From NCBI RefSeq assembly GCF_022605165.1, contig NC_063077.1:248001-312000 (forward strand): DNA of 64,000 nt, written 5' to 3'. Made by a program: the position numbers and the translations under genes. Under the pieces are notes generated by a model, which worked only from the letters and a program-made list of their open reading frames with translations, searched no databases and was not told the origin of the DNA. This DNA comes from Purpureocillium takamizusanense. Lineage: Eukaryota > Ascomycota > Sordariomycetes > Hypocreales > Ophiocordycipitaceae. Of this stretch, positions 35,876-47,965 are shown one piece after another. The first letter of the stretch is position 1. Each line of letters starts with the position of its first letter.

Positions 35876-38711
35876 TGTGGGCGTTTATCCAAAGTGTATC
35901 TTCCTGTTGCTCGGCAAGTCGTTCCCTGGGCTCGGGAGCGAGACGACTTAGAGGGCAATGGGTCACGGAGGAAAGTCGAAGTCGGGAAAAAACAATCCCA
36001 GGAACATTAGATGGGCAAGTTGGAAAGTAAATAACCCATCAAGTCCACACACCAGATCACTCATCGCCTTGGCATCCTTGCCGGAAACATGCGCCTTGAG
36101 CCGACAACACAGCCATCCATCCCAGCCGTCTCCTTGACATGGACTGACTTACATGGTACTAATAAGCTGACCATGACGTCTGTGCAAAGCAACGCGGTGC
36201 GCTACCTAACTGGGCCCGATCCTGGTAAGCCCGCCGATCGCACGCTGCTGTCCGTCGCAGCCCTTGGGTCTCTCTCCACTCAGACCGTCGCGGGGGTGGA
36301 GTTTGAGACGGATTTCGACTCCACTGGGTCAGCACTAGCCGGGTTGTTAAAGCTGCTGCCTACGGGAACATGGGGCCGTGGCTCGCTCCCCTCGTGAAAC
36401 GGGGTGGTACAGCACTTGCGATGCTGCATCTACCGCCGCCGTCGCTGATGCTGCGCGCGCCGCTCGCGGCGTGACAGTGAGTGCCCCGTCAGATGATCGC
36501 CGTGCCGCAGGTTTTCCCCCACCACTGACTGACGTGCCGCGGGATGGCGGACGTGCTGCGGGATGGCGGCGGCGGCAGCGGCGAGGGAGGCGGTGGTGGT
36601 CTTTGCTGTTGGGTCGTTGACAGAAGGGGGCGATCATAATGGCATGCCCGGGCCAACGATGCGGTGACATTCACGGGCAGGAAGCAAGGGGAGATCCGTT
36701 GCGCCGGCGCCGGCGCCCTCCGGAATGTCGCGGGCAAGAGGTTTCTTCTGCGAAAGCCACACTCGCTCGCTCGCTCGCGTCTCTCCTGTCAAGCTTCCGC
36801 GCGGACTATTGTGCCCAGTCATGTGTAGCTCTCACCAGACCCCAGAGAGCAAGGAGGGGGAACAAAAGGAAGAGGGTAACTTGGATGGTGCAAGCGCGGG
36901 TTCCCCAATCGAGACCACACAGCGCCTTCATCGCCAATTCGAAGGGGGACATGTCTCCAGTCATTCATTCGCGCGACAAAGCGACAATCCTGGGAGCGAT
37001 TTTGCCCCAGTATATCCCCCGGATGGGTCGTCTCCATGTGGGAGTCTGTACGTACCTTCATGCCCTTACCATCTCTGGGAAGAAATGCATGATGAGGTGG
37101 AGTGAAATCCCCCAAGGCAACAGTTTAAGGTGCACTAGCTTGTGGAGTTTGTGCGGAGAGTGCAACGACGGCGCCCTTTGTGTTGCTTCCAGGGAGTCCG
37201 GGGATGGCCCACAATGCCTCCTCGTGCTCGTCTTAATGCGGGCGTGGACTGGCCCGATGTTGTATCGGCGAGGGACACCGGCGTCACCGAAGGACGGACG
37301 CTCCCTGAGATTCCGCAAACGGTCGCACTAGTACACACAGTATGATACAGTAGAGTAGTAGCAGCAGCATTTGCTCCCGGCCGGCAACAGGTTGCCGTAG
37401 TCCAGCCTGCCGCGATGGATTGAGAGGCGCATGGCGTGGTTTTGATTGTGCGGCGGCAGCAAATCCCCACCGGATGACTGGGAACAGGGATGAGTATGAA
37501 GTTGACGTGGTGGAGGAAGAGCGAGGCTGGGTCTGCATCAACTCAATGCGCATGGCCAGGCATAGTTTGCCCCCCTGAGCGACACTGGTAGGACCCGTGC
37601 TCGAGCACGCAGTAGATGGAATTCATAAAAAACGATTACCTGGACCTTTCATGGTTCACAACAGCATCGTGATGAGCCGCTCATAGAGGTGCCGCAGTGA
37701 ACGTTGGGCCAGGCCCGTGATGGCCTTTCTTCTCGTCCACAGCGGGCCGCTCCCGAGCAATGACGGAGCACAATGCGCTCTGGCACCACCTGCGTGTAAC
37801 GGCGCCGAGGAAGCCGAGCCTGATGCGGGGCGTCTGTCCCTTGCTGTCTGCCGCACGCGGCGAGCCTGCCATTTGATCTGCATCACCACTCTCGATACAC
37901 GCCGTAGCTATCATGCCGCACGACGATGCACGACCTGGCCTGCGCCCATGCCCAGCTTTCCGGTTGCAATCGCAAACCATATTATCGTATTGCTATTAGG
38001 GGCGGACGGCACTGTATACGAAGTTTTCTGCTGTTCAACCATGCGCTGTGCGACCCACGCCGTTCGCCTGTGCCAGCCGGCTGACAGCATTGACTGGAGT
38101 TGCTGCCCTTTGGAGTTCGGCGGTGTCTGCGAGGAAGCTGACTTGGAATGCATCTCAGTAGCAAGCCCAAGAAGAACCCAGACAGAGGGCGCCTCAAGGG
38201 CGGCTTCAAAAGGCGACTGGGCTCGGACACTCTACTCTTGGAGCTGCCATCTCAGTTCGCCTTTCCATTTGATGCCCGCCATCAACACCAAGCACGACAC
38301 TAAACAGCCGCATTATCCGAGGGACCTTTATAGAGTAACATCTAAACCGCTGGTCTATTGAATATGCATGAGACCTGTCTCTAATTATATATATAGGCCG
38401 TCCGATCAATTAAGTTAATGTGCCGGCGTCCCTTTATGCCTGTCTCGGGTTCCGTTGCGCCTGGCTGGCAAAATCAAGTCTAATAAAACCAAACGCCCAA
38501 TCGCCGCCGTGATGCCTTCACAAGCTGTCTCTCATATTTCCGACGTCGAGTACCCCTTGCGTGAAGGCCCTGACCCCGTGCGCGCGCGACCCTACCTGAT
38601 CGCGTGGGATCCGAGACCGGCGGCCCACGTGCGGCGCGTCCATCACGGTCGCAATCGAGGCGCCTAGACCACAGGGGGTATAGCGCCCTCCCCTCTCTGC
38701 ATTCATCAGAG
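35876..38711. other. Intergenic region, 2.8 kb, no gene seen
   Basis: The left part is the transporter promoter. GGC/GCC-rich sequence occurs at 36550-36610, purine-rich sequence at 36840-36880, and AT-rich sequence at 38320-38420. The longest frame (37717-38361, plus) is Cys-rich and irregular, has no start context or splice logic, and is not recognisable. I see nothing I would call a gene. Confidence 0.4.
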
Positions 38712-40211
38712 TCAAGGGAATGAGAAGATGGTCCTGACGGCGGCGTGGTCGCTTGGCCATTCGTTGTCGGCATGATGGGGTTCGAAGCGGTGCGTTCCCC
38801 AAACGTCCACCTCCGCCACGATGGGACGAAGAAGGCCCTTGTGGTGAATGAAGTCGATCCGGTCCTCAGGCTCGTGGCGGCCGTCGTTGCTGCGATAGAT
38901 GGGCGACCACGTGTTGCCAGGCACTTGAAGAGGGTCGCTGTGAATCTCGCGGAACGAGTCAGCGAGACCGGCCTTGGCGGCCTGCACAGACGTGGGCCAC
39001 TCCATGCGGCCCGCGTTGCAGTGCCTCCAGCGCGTGGCGTCGGTATAGTCGAGGTGCGACGGGGCGTTGAAGTCGCCGGTCAAGATGACGGGCACCTTCT
39101 TTGCGTTGCCGAGATGGGGCCTCATCTTGTAAAGGATGTCCCGCATCTGCGCCTCCCGCCCAGATTCCTCCTCGTGTCTCAGGACCTCTACGGGCGCGAG
39201 CCTGTCGAAGCACAAGCTATATGGTCCGTAGGGCTTGTCGGCGAGGTGGGCGTTCCAGACAATGACTTCTCGCTTGTTGCCATCGAGCTCGAGGCGCACC
39301 GCTCCAGAGACACCAGTTGCCTGATAGACCTGGGCAATGGGGTAGCGGGCGATGATGGCGGCGCTCTTGCCCTGCCAGACGTGCCAGCCCAGAGCGTTGG
39401 CCAAACGGATGCCGTGCGTGTCCATGGTCTCCTGCAGGCCAACCACGTCGGCGCCGCTGTTGGCAATGTACTGGATCTGCTTGCGATGGGCGTCCTTGAC
39501 CTCGCGGCCCCCATACCAAAGGTTCAGTGTCACGACGCTGAGCTGCTCGACCAGAGACGCCCCGGCATTATGCACCGGGATGTAGACGATCAACAGGGCC
39601 CTGGCGCCACTCTTGGCCTGTGCCTCAACGGCAACTCGGGACAGGCCGCCGGCCGTGGGGGTGCCAAATAGACTGCCATCAGTAGTTACCTGGACCCAGT
39701 CAGGCCCTTCCTTCTTGACAAAGTTGGTGTCCTGATCCTCGGGGTTGCCCAGCAGCCCGGCGATGACTGCATCAAAGTAGTCACCGACGCGAGCATTGTG
39801 GGTGGTAAAGTTGTTGATGATGAACTTGAGCGGGCCACTGCCGGTGATGACGACGTCGATGGGTATTGACTGCCACTTGTATCCACCCTGGGACAGGAAG
39901 TAGACGGTATATCTGCCCGGCTGAAGTTTTTCGATGTCCAATTCGACAACGCCATTCTCCCCTTTGGCCGGCTTCCACTCGATGGCATCGTTGACGTACT
40001 TCTCCTTCTCGGGACCTCCATAACTGGGGTAGTAGATTCCGATCCAGTTGTCGTCATGTGCTTCCGAGGTCTCATATCTAATTTGCAAATTCGGCTTGAT
40101 CCGTACCATTGTTATCGAGCCGGGGAGGCTGGGGAAAGGTGCTGCAGAGACAGTTGACCCTGCAATGGCAACGACGGCAAGAGCCGTAGAGAAGAAAGAT
40201 GACAGATACAT
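38712..40211 (-). CDS. Secreted endonuclease/exonuclease/phosphatase-family protein
   Basis: A single exon encodes 499 aa. Residues 1-24 are a signal peptide (MYLSSFFSTALAVVAIAGS then TVSAAP). Residues about 30-130 look like a beta-rich N-terminal module (RIKPNLQIRYETSEAHDDNWIGIYYPS...LQPGRYTVYFLSQGGYKW). The DNase-I-fold domain covers about 225-499: VVTLNLWYGG, VVGLQETMD (metal Glu), WNAHL, ILTGDFNAPS, DRIDFIHHKG and a final WPSDHAAV with the catalytic Asp-His. All core residues of the EEP superfamily are present. Members include sphingomyelinases, inositol phosphatases and nucleases, so the substrate is open. Export and an N-terminal module resembling SKICH- or Ig-like membrane-binding domains suggest an extracellular lipid or nucleotide target. 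No enzyme partner gene adjoins it. Confidence 0.9.
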   Translation of the reverse strand: MYLSSFFSTALAVVAIAGSTVSAAPFPSLPGSITMVRIKPNLQIRYETSEAHDDNWIGIYYPSYGGPEKEKYVNDAIEWKPAKGENGVVELDIEKLQPGRYTVYFLSQGGYKWQSIPIDVVITGSGPLKFIINNFTTHNARVGDYFDAVIAGLLGNPEDQDTNFVKKEGPDWVQVTTDGSLFGTPTAGGLSRVAVEAQAKSGARALLIVYIPVHNAGASLVEQLSVVTLNLWYGGREVKDAHRKQIQYIANSGADVVGLQETMDTHGIRLANALGWHVWQGKSAAIIARYPIAQVYQATGVSGAVRLELDGNKREVIVWNAHLADKPYGPYSLCFDRLAPVEVLRHEEESGREAQMRDILYKMRPHLGNAKKVPVILTGDFNAPSHLDYTDATRWRHCNAGRMEWPTSVQAAKAGLADSFREIHSDPLQVPGNTWSPIYRSNDGRHEPEDRIDFIHHKGLLRPIVAEVDVWGTHRFEPHHADNEWPSDHAAVRTIFSFP

Positions 40212-42470
40212 GGCGAAAACGACTGAAGCCTCTGTGAACCAGCACGTTTTGTAGCCCCGTCTGCCAACGCGTATTAAAAAGAGAAACGATGATTAAATTG
40301 GATAATGAATAGAAACTTCTTGCTCGACTGCTCATCGTCGACAGAACATGGCTGGGCAGACCGGGTCTTTATATGCAACCGACATCTACGTGCAGGACAC
40401 AATCTTCTATGCATCATGAGGCCATCATCACGCCTCATGAAACTTTTTTTGGGGAGCATGATGACCCGTGCGTTGCTGCACGAGGATAGATTCATGCGCA
40501 CAAAGCCTGAGCCCCCGAACGGGGGGCCTGTCGGGGCAGTGCAAGGCCTCTTGATGCTGCGTATCTCGACTTAGAATAGACTCACTGGCATATGCGCACG
40601 CGCGCCCGGAAGTCGTGGGATGTGCTGAGCACGATGGGGTCAGTGGGGCACACGAATCGTTCTGGCACGACTTTTAGTTTTGGCCTGCCCCGGAAAGGGT
40701 TTGTTTGCCCGGCTCCTGGAGCCAGCCAATGCCACGGCCGTATCCGCCGCGGTTCCCGATCCGAACCCCTTCATGCTCTGGTATGAGGGAGCCCTATCTT
40801 GAAACTCGCAACTCCATCGCTAGAGAGGCGGCCGTGATGCTGCCTTTTGTAGCCAGTACCAGTCTGCTTATGCCAGCGCGAATGCAAGTCGACAACAGCG
40901 TTGAGACCTTGACGACAGATCGCCTTCAAAGCTGATGACGAGCGGGGCACGAGTGGGTAAGGCGCCAGAGATCCGCGAAAGTGCGATTTTATGACGGCCA
41001 GTCAAGCTACACCACGTCCTCGGTCGTTCTCCAAGCAACTGTCAAATTGTTTCAATCCGATGTCTGATGTCCAGGGGCCCGTCGTCCAAAACAGCCCCGA
41101 AGTTCCCGCCTGCACGTCAGGGTTGAGACGGATGACCCATGTGCGTTCTGGAAACACGTCGCGGGTATCACAGACGCTCTGGTGCTGAAACCGTTTCGAC
41201 AGGCGCAGAAAGTCGACGGAAAAAGAAGCGAGGGGCAAAAAAAAGGTTGATGAGCCCGACCCGCAAATGCCGCAAAGACCTTCTGGAGTCCCGTCCCCCA
41301 AAGGGGCCAGCACCAGCACAGTTATCGCCCGGGACACGGCGCAAGCTCATGCATTGGCCCTCCTGAGCGATAGCACGTAAAGCATGCTTTTCCCGGGGCG
41401 CACTACCAGCTACCGGTGCTGGGGCGAAGAGAATCCAGAGTCGAGACTCCAGGCAGTGTCGCGAGCAACCATCCAGAGTCTGGCGAGAACATTGTGTCCC
41501 GGCACCACTGCCACGGTAGCTGACCTTTGGTGCTCCCGAGGAGGCTGATATCCGGTTTTTTTTTTGCGTTGCAGTGTGCAATGTCGTTGGCAACGCGACG
41601 TTCTGCCGACTCGGCGCAGGCGACCCTGTCGATGTTTCTCTGCCCACCCCGGCGCCGGCAGACTATTGCGCACCGCCACCCCCCTGAGCCCGTGACCAAC
41701 TCTGCGATGAACTTGAGGCGAAGGGGGCTATTCAGGCCAACGTTTTGTGTCGTCTGGATTCTTCCATAATCAGCGCTCTGTACGGCTTCAACATGAAGAC
41801 AAGTGGCAATTCATAGCCGCCATGCTCGTGTGCTGGAGCTATGGCCATGCGCTCGAGTCGCCCCGCGCGCTGGTTTCGCAAAAGCAACCAGCAGTCCTTT
41901 CGTACATGAAACTCCGTCAGCCCCCCAACAGGAGCCGTGTGAGTGTGAGGCTGTGCCATGACACGGCGTCTCAATCCGCTGGCCATCGCGAAACCGAGCG
42001 ACACGTTCAAGTTCGGCTTAGTTCATTGGGTAAGGATATTGAGATTATTTTCTTTTATTTTTGTTCCTGATATAGGACCTTCGCTTCGTCGTTCGGGTGA
42101 CCGAGCACAAAACATGAGCCTAAGACGACATAGAGGCCTTATTCTGTGCATAAGAGCGAGCCAAAACTACTCATGTCCGGAATGCTAAATAAACTCGTGT
42201 TATGAGAGCATCACCTTCTGGGACCTCGACTATTAAGTCGTGGCTTAGACCATACCGGACATAGATCAGAGGCCGGATGTTAAACGTTGAGGCCAGTGGC
42301 AGAGGCAAGAGGCAAGGCTAGTACTGGGGGAGACGACTAGTAAAAGCAATAAAAAGTCACTTCGTTCCACCAGGTTTAGAGCAGCACGGTTGCGCCAGGC
42401 TATTTGACCCCTAGATACATAGATCTAAGCTGAATTCATATATCTCGATCCATTTCCCTTCTCTAACCGC
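40212..42470. other. Intergenic region, no gene seen
   Basis: About 2.3 kb. A CATGAGGC/GCCTCATG inverted pair (40415-40422 and 40432-40439) lies in the promoter of the secreted phosphatase. Composition turns AT-richer after about 42030. Short frames on both strands lack protein character. Confidence 0.4.
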
Positions 42471-44478
42471 TTATACTTGCTCGAGCACCCGTTTCTCTTC
42501 CTGGATTGTGAGGAATTCATGATGAAGATCCATCTCTGGTACTGTAACTACCTTCGATTTGAGATATAGTTTAAACAGAAAGTAGAGTACTAGATGTTTC
42601 AAGTTTTAGCGTTTAATGGCTCTCAATGAGGTACTGACGTGAGTAGATAAGATGTTTTCATACCTGCAAATAAGACAAGATTGACATAATGTGTTAAAAG
42701 ACCTGCTGCTGTAAACCTTCTCTTAATAAAAACGTCAAATCCTATTCTCTTAGTTAGACGACTCTCTCATTGTTATATATAAGGCTTGAAGGAGGAATGA
42801 TTGACCTGAGAATAACACCACTAGCGACACGATTAATAATGTGACCCATGCCATGTACGGCTGAAGAGGGCTTTTATAAGGAAGGTCTGAATGTGTTACT
42901 ATAGTAATGACGTACTCGGAAACTTACAAAACGTACCCTCTCGCGAGTAGCCTTGATGCTTCAACCCCGCGTGAAACCGGAGAAAAGTCACCTCAATGAC
43001 GATCCAACCGATGAGCCCAGCGACAGTGGTAATATTCACAAACCAGCCAAAGACAATTGCTGTGTTATTCGTGACATTGAGATAAACCAGAGGCAGAATC
43101 ATGCAGGTGATTCCCACCGCATAATGCGGCGTCCCCCAACGATTGCAACGTTGGAAGATCTGGGGGGCATGGCCATCGCAGCTCAGGCCGTATAATGTTC
43201 TCGAAGCAATGAAGATACAAGCAGATCCGCTACTCAAGGCTGAAGTACAAACAACGGCATTGATGATAGAAGGAACTGCCAAGACTCCGGATCGCTCAAA
43301 GGCAATGACAAAGGGTGACTGTTGAGCTGTGCCGGTCGAGATGCTGAGAGCTTTGTCGTCATATGGTCTGATGGCGGGAGGGTCGGAGTAAGCTAATGCG
43401 TGACTCCTCGAGATCCAAAGAGAAGGGTTGATGCTCACACTATTAAGCCCACGATGAAAATGCTGCAGACATAAAAGAAGAACACTCTGTAGAAAGTCAT
43501 TTTTGTGGCAGCCGGGATGGTCTTTCTGGGGTCGCGCGTCTCCGAACCCGAGATGGCTACAACCTGAATGTTTCCATAGCTGAAGGCCGCTGGGAGCATG
43601 GCCTTCCAGAATGCCAGGAAACGGCCCGCGGACCCGGTCTTGATGAAGGTGTTGAAAGCCCCAGGGTGAATCCAGTAGCGGAAGCCCAGTCGTTCGTGGT
43701 TGGGCGCACCGCCCAGATCGATTACGAGTCCGCCGATGATGAGGCCGATGATTAACATAATCTTGAGGGAAGCAAAAATGACCTCTGACTGCATCATAGT
43801 TAGTCCTACTGAAACTTTTACATCCGCGCAGCATTAGGACTGACATACCTCCCCATATAGTCGGACGCCACAAAAGTTGAGCACGACAATTATGAACAAA
43901 AAAATCGTGATCCATACTCCAGGATTGATATCAGTGTTCCAATATTGTATTAGAGTTGCAGCAGCACTGATTTCAGCGGGGGCAGAGATTGCCATCGTGT
44001 ACCCTACTTGAGGTGAGCCTTTTGCAGAACCATCATCGTTTTCCACGGAAAGGGGAACATACAGAAATTCCAGCCTGTTGCAGCACCCAAAGCTGGCTCC
44101 ACCAGCCTACTTGCATGTCTAACAAACCCGCCAGTGTGAGGCATGAAAGCTGACAGCTCTCCTGTTGTATAGGAGACTCCCGCGGTGGCGCAGCCCATGA
44201 GCAGATAGGCGAGAATGGCACCGACCGGGCCAGCAGTTGCAATAACCTGACCAGAGCTTAAGAAAAGACCAGTTCCCTGTTGTTCGAGTCAGACATGTTG
44301 CCAGCAATATTGATTCTTCAGGCGTTCCTACGATCATGCCTGCGATAGCAATCATATTAATGTGGCGACTGCTGAGATCGCGCTTCAGCTCGCCGGTCTC
44401 CATGACTGGGGATGCCTCGCTTGAGATCTCCACATCAGTACTCTTGGTAGGACTTGACTCGGTCCCAAGATCATTCAT
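42471..44478 (-). CDS. APC-family amino-acid permease (YAT type)
   Basis: Eight exons (44332-44478, 44063-44276, 43849-44003, 43439-43788, 42937-43367, 42806-42886, 42664-42741, 42471-42589) give 524 aa. Twelve membrane segments are expected in the plasma membrane. Family signs are RHINMIAIAGMIGTGLFLSS, the TGELSAFMPHTGGFVRHASR loop, ATGWNFWYTMAISAPAEISAA, GFRYWIHPGAF, SGSETRDPRKTIP, GLIVPYDDKAL and YKSPLQPYMAW. The family imports amino acids, GABA, proline, lysine or polyamines. The C-terminal exons are small and AT-rich, and the introns are unusually AT-rich compared with genes left of 41 kb. Stop-codon and acceptor choices in the last three exons rest on family likeness (KLYLKSKVVTVPEMD). 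It begins the AT-richer 42-50 kb block and may supply the substrate of the enzymes there. Confidence 0.88.
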
Positions 44479-44956
44479 TGCGACGGCACAATGTGTGATG
44501 AAACGGAACTTTTAAATGTGACGAGGGGACTAGGATGTGCGGGCGTGATTAGAAGCTATTGCAACAATCAATTCACGGTCACTCATGCCTGACGTGTTAT
44601 CGGAAATAAATCAGAATCAGTGACTGGAGCCTTGTGTGCGGAAAGTGACGCTCATAAGAAGTTCAGTGTGAATCTAGTACGACATTTGATCCTAATCTAC
44701 AAGCATCCCCATCTTGCGGTTGATCGCCGGTCATGCGGGGTTAGATGCCGATTGGAACATCCCCACAACCCTGGGCCATTGGCGACATCCCGTTTGACAA
44801 GGAGGGGGGAAAGGGGAACACCCCCGCAGCCAAGTCGGGATTCAAAACCTACTACTCTGTACACTTCCCCACGATTGCCGGTTCAACACATCTGCGATCC
44901 GTCAAGATTGTCCCAAACGCGTCTTACTCCCTCAACTTTGACAAGTTTCTCCAAAC
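44479..44956. promoter_or_regulatory. Divergent promoter, permease / TIGR04076 gene
   Basis: The region between two divergent genes has AT-rich sequence, then a pyrimidine-rich leader close to 44957. A plus-strand frame at 44745-45005 overlaps the start of the next gene in another frame. It is unrecognised and probably leader sequence. Confidence 0.4.
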
Positions 44957-45365
44957 ATGCCCGCGGGCAACATCAACGACGATTCTTTCTACCTTTACGA
45001 CCTAAAAGTCGAGGTAGTATGCCCCCCTGAGAAGAGGATCCTATGCGGCGCGAAGCCGGGCGACCACTTCACGCTTCAGGGCGAGATGCTTTACTTGCCC
45101 CCTGGGCAAGGTATTAGCATATACAGTCTGGGTATGCAGCCAGCTAGCTTGACGCCTGAATGGTGGTGCCTAATGCTGATCCGTTATAGCCGCCGTGCTT
45201 CCTCTCCTTGCCGCTAAGCAGAGAGTGACAGCTGCCAACGACTGGATGACCACCGATGCCCTCATAGCATGTCCAGATCCACACTGTCCGTCGCAACTGC
45301 GAATCATCCGGCAGGGAGCTAGGAAGTTTTCCCATGCCGAGACAACAGTAGTGTCCGTAGCTTAA
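44957..45365 (+). CDS. TIGR04076-family small protein
   Basis: Exons 44957-45131 and 45190-45365 give 116 aa. The sequence runs YDLKVEVVCPPEKRILCGAKPGDHF, LYLPPGQGISIYSLAAVLPLL, then NDWMTTDALIACPDPHCPSQ and a HAETTVV end. This matches the conserved pattern of the TIGR04076 family, found in bacteria and fungi and of unknown function. Five Cys residues occur, including the PDPHCP pair region, and could bind metal. There is no signal peptide or membrane segment. It starts about 480 bp from the APC permease and converges on the third regulator. The bacterial spread of the family makes past transfer possible, but the spliceosomal intron shows it is well settled. Assignment is from memory of the family pattern. 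Confidence 0.75.
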
Positions 45366-45463
45366 TGTCTTAATGTCAACGGGGAAGGATAGTGAAAGAA
45401 TGGGGAATCCAAATTGACGGCGAATGCTATATGGTGCACAACTAAATCCCAGAGGTCCGTGAA

Positions 45464-47548
45464 CTAGGGTAGGAATGTATCATTCGTGGGATCAAATCCC
45501 GCGCTTGTAAATAATTCGAACCAAATTTGATTATTCGCTTCCGGAAGCTCGAGAATCCCCTGCTGCAGAGTTGACACGTCTACTGCGGCCGTATCACTTT
45601 CTTCCCGGGCGTCGCAGGTTGGCTGTGGCTCGGATACCTTCTGGACATAACTTGCTGCATTGCGTTCATCGGCCGGGGTGTTGCAACTGTTCTCATGTGC
45701 CCTTGGTTGTTCTTGACGGTGTTCCACGAACTTAGTCGCAAGACTACAGAGAAATCGAGCTTGAAGCTCGCAGCTGGAGCCAGGCTGGCCGGGTTGACTC
45801 GAAAAAACAAGACTAGCTGCTCGGATTGCTTCGATAGTGTCGCTCTCGACTGGGTCTGTAATGGACCTTGGGGCCAGGAGCAGGAACTATAGTATATGCA
45901 TCAGCTTTGGGTCCTTGACTGTCGCTCGTCACAGGGTATCAAGGTTGTAAGGGAATACTACCTTGACTAGGAAGGCGGCACTATACGCCGTCATGACATG
46001 TATAGAATCCTGGGCAAAGTACAGACATGCCGCATACTCCGATATGAGTTTCAAAAGCTTTATAGCGTTGGTATATGCAGTCCATATCGTGTTCAAGTGA
46101 AGGAATATGTCTGAGTTCGTGGAATAGAGCATGTCTTGTAAAGGCAGAGAGAATAGTTGAAGTTTTGCATGAGAGCCGTAAAAGCGAATTAAGAACTGGT
46201 GGCATCCGTTTTCTTCTTGATTAGCTTTAGGTTTTAGTCTTTCACTCCATGCTTTTTCCCATCGATCAATGCGTCTTGCTAGAACGGAGAGTAGGGGTTT
46301 TATGTCGGCCCCTTCGCGGTGTTTTAGTCCCTGGAACAGTAAAGTGAACTCGTTTGCTGTAGCTAAGCGGAGAGTAACAAATGAGCCAAGGACATAGTCG
46401 TTTGGTGTCGCCAAAGGGTCATTGCACCAGGGTTCAATAGCGTCCATGAACTCATCGCAAGCCATCATCCAAGGTTTTCCGGTCTGAAGACTGACACTAT
46501 AGAAGAATCAGTTATGTCCCGGGACTCGTTCTCACAATTACATGAGATATATACCTCCGGTCGTATACAAACAGAACATACCACGTTCTTTCAATGTTGC
46601 GCAGGGCCCTTCTCTTCTCTTCGGCGGCTGGAGGTTGTGTCCTTGAGGAATGGGGAACAAGTTTATGCCATCCCATATCAAAACACATTCGGATAGCGAA
46701 CCCCACAGAGGTCCATACCCGAGTATCCTGTGGCTCCTTCCAGTATGTAAGAGTCAAGATTGCCTGGACTATTTCCGTTGACTTAGAGCCACAGCAGAAA
46801 CAGTCTGTATAAAGATCTTGAGCGTGGCGGTACAGCTTTTCGCACAGAGCAATATTGAACAACTTGGAAGAAACTGCAAGAATAGCGCTTAGGAGGAATG
46901 CAGAATTTTCGCGGACGTATTCGAAGGTGTGCAGACCAGGATCCAGTTGGCAAATGTAAGGGTTGAGAACCGTCATGAAACTGACGGCCGTTTAGAAGAG
47001 CTCCAAATATGCCATGAGAGGTCGCCACTGACTTTTCAAAGAGGGACTTAGCGACGGAGACGTCTACCAATCCCAGTTGAATGGGATCTGCCACAGTAGA
47101 TGGCGAGTCGTCGGGGCACTCCGGGGCATTGCAGTCCGCGGGGTGAAGAACATTTTGAAGAGAAAACTTGCCCTTGATAGCTTCAGGGTTAAGCAGACCT
47201 GAGGGCTGTAGGTTATCTAGTTCTTTTACCGGATTATCCTTGGTAAGTTGATTGGGACTGAGACTGGCGCGCCGACCGTTGAGGTCCATGATCTGTTCCA
47301 CGATACCCGCTGACGAGCTCGCTGGAGTCCCTGGAGTCTCTTTTGGTTTCAATATCCTTATTTGTCAGCGTTGCTCATCGGGGCGAGTAGCAATGACACC
47401 CTTACCTCGTCTCCGGCTTGCGGCCCCGCCGGTGTTTTTGAAAGACGCAGTTCAGGGACTTCCGAGTGCATCGCCGGCAGGTGGATGTCGTCCGATCTCC
47501 AGGACAACATTTCATCTTCACCTTGCGGCATGCCAGACAAGCATTCAT
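45464..47548 (-). CDS. Zn2Cys6 fungal transcription factor (third)
   Basis: Five exons (47406-47548, 47033-47356, 46555-46980, 45962-46496, 45464-45886) give 616 aa with all junctions in frame. The Zn2Cys6 cluster begins at the very N-terminus: Cys4, 7, 14, 24, 27 and 34 (CLACRKVKMKC...CRRCTRKSLNC), followed by a basic RRGRKPETR patch. The middle-homology domain includes FENFMTVLNPYICQLDP, EYVRENSAFLLSAILAVSSK, TYWKEPQDTRVWTSVGFAIRMCFDMGWHKL and WYVLFVYDRSVSLQTGKPWMM. The layout resembles regulators of nitrogen-compound catabolism with this same domain order. It lies between the TIGR04076 gene and the divergent aldo/keto reductase, sharing a 417-bp upstream region with the latter, so it is the natural candidate for local control of the cluster. 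Confidence 0.92.
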
Positions 47549-47965
47549 CTTGATACGGTTGATAGATGGCTGGCAGTGCTGGCGCGTGAATCAATATTGC
47601 CAAGTATGAGTGAAACACGAACGAACGCCCAGACCATGAATTGCTGTCAGCCCCCTCCCGTCTCCATTTCGGGATGACAACCTGGGTGGAGAACCCCCGC
47701 GTTGAGTTGGTGGGGACGGGGCTCACATTGTTCGACCCCCCTGACACCGGCGACTAAACTGTGTCGTTGGACGCCGGCCAACTTGGCGTCCTGTACTCCG
47801 TATTGCTGACGAGATCAGCGTCTCAACAAGCAGGTAGCCAATCTGAACACCTCGCGCTCTGCTTTTACTTAACCACTAACTTTCATGCCTCAAAGCGAAA
47901 ATATAGCTCTCCATCCATGTCCAACTGCCCATTTGCACTGTTGCCCGATTTTCCTCTTCTTCACG
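47549..47965. promoter_or_regulatory. Divergent promoter, regulator / aldo-keto reductase
   Basis: This 417-bp region separates the two start codons. It contains a TACTCCGTA motif near 47796. An in-frame ATG at 47885 could lengthen the reductase by 27 residues. No operator is recognised by eye. Confidence 0.4.

Noticed and set aside
37717..38361. 214-codon plus-strand frame in the 36-38.7 kb spacer
   Set aside because: Irregular, Cys-rich composition with no motif, signal peptide, splice logic or start context; most likely chance.
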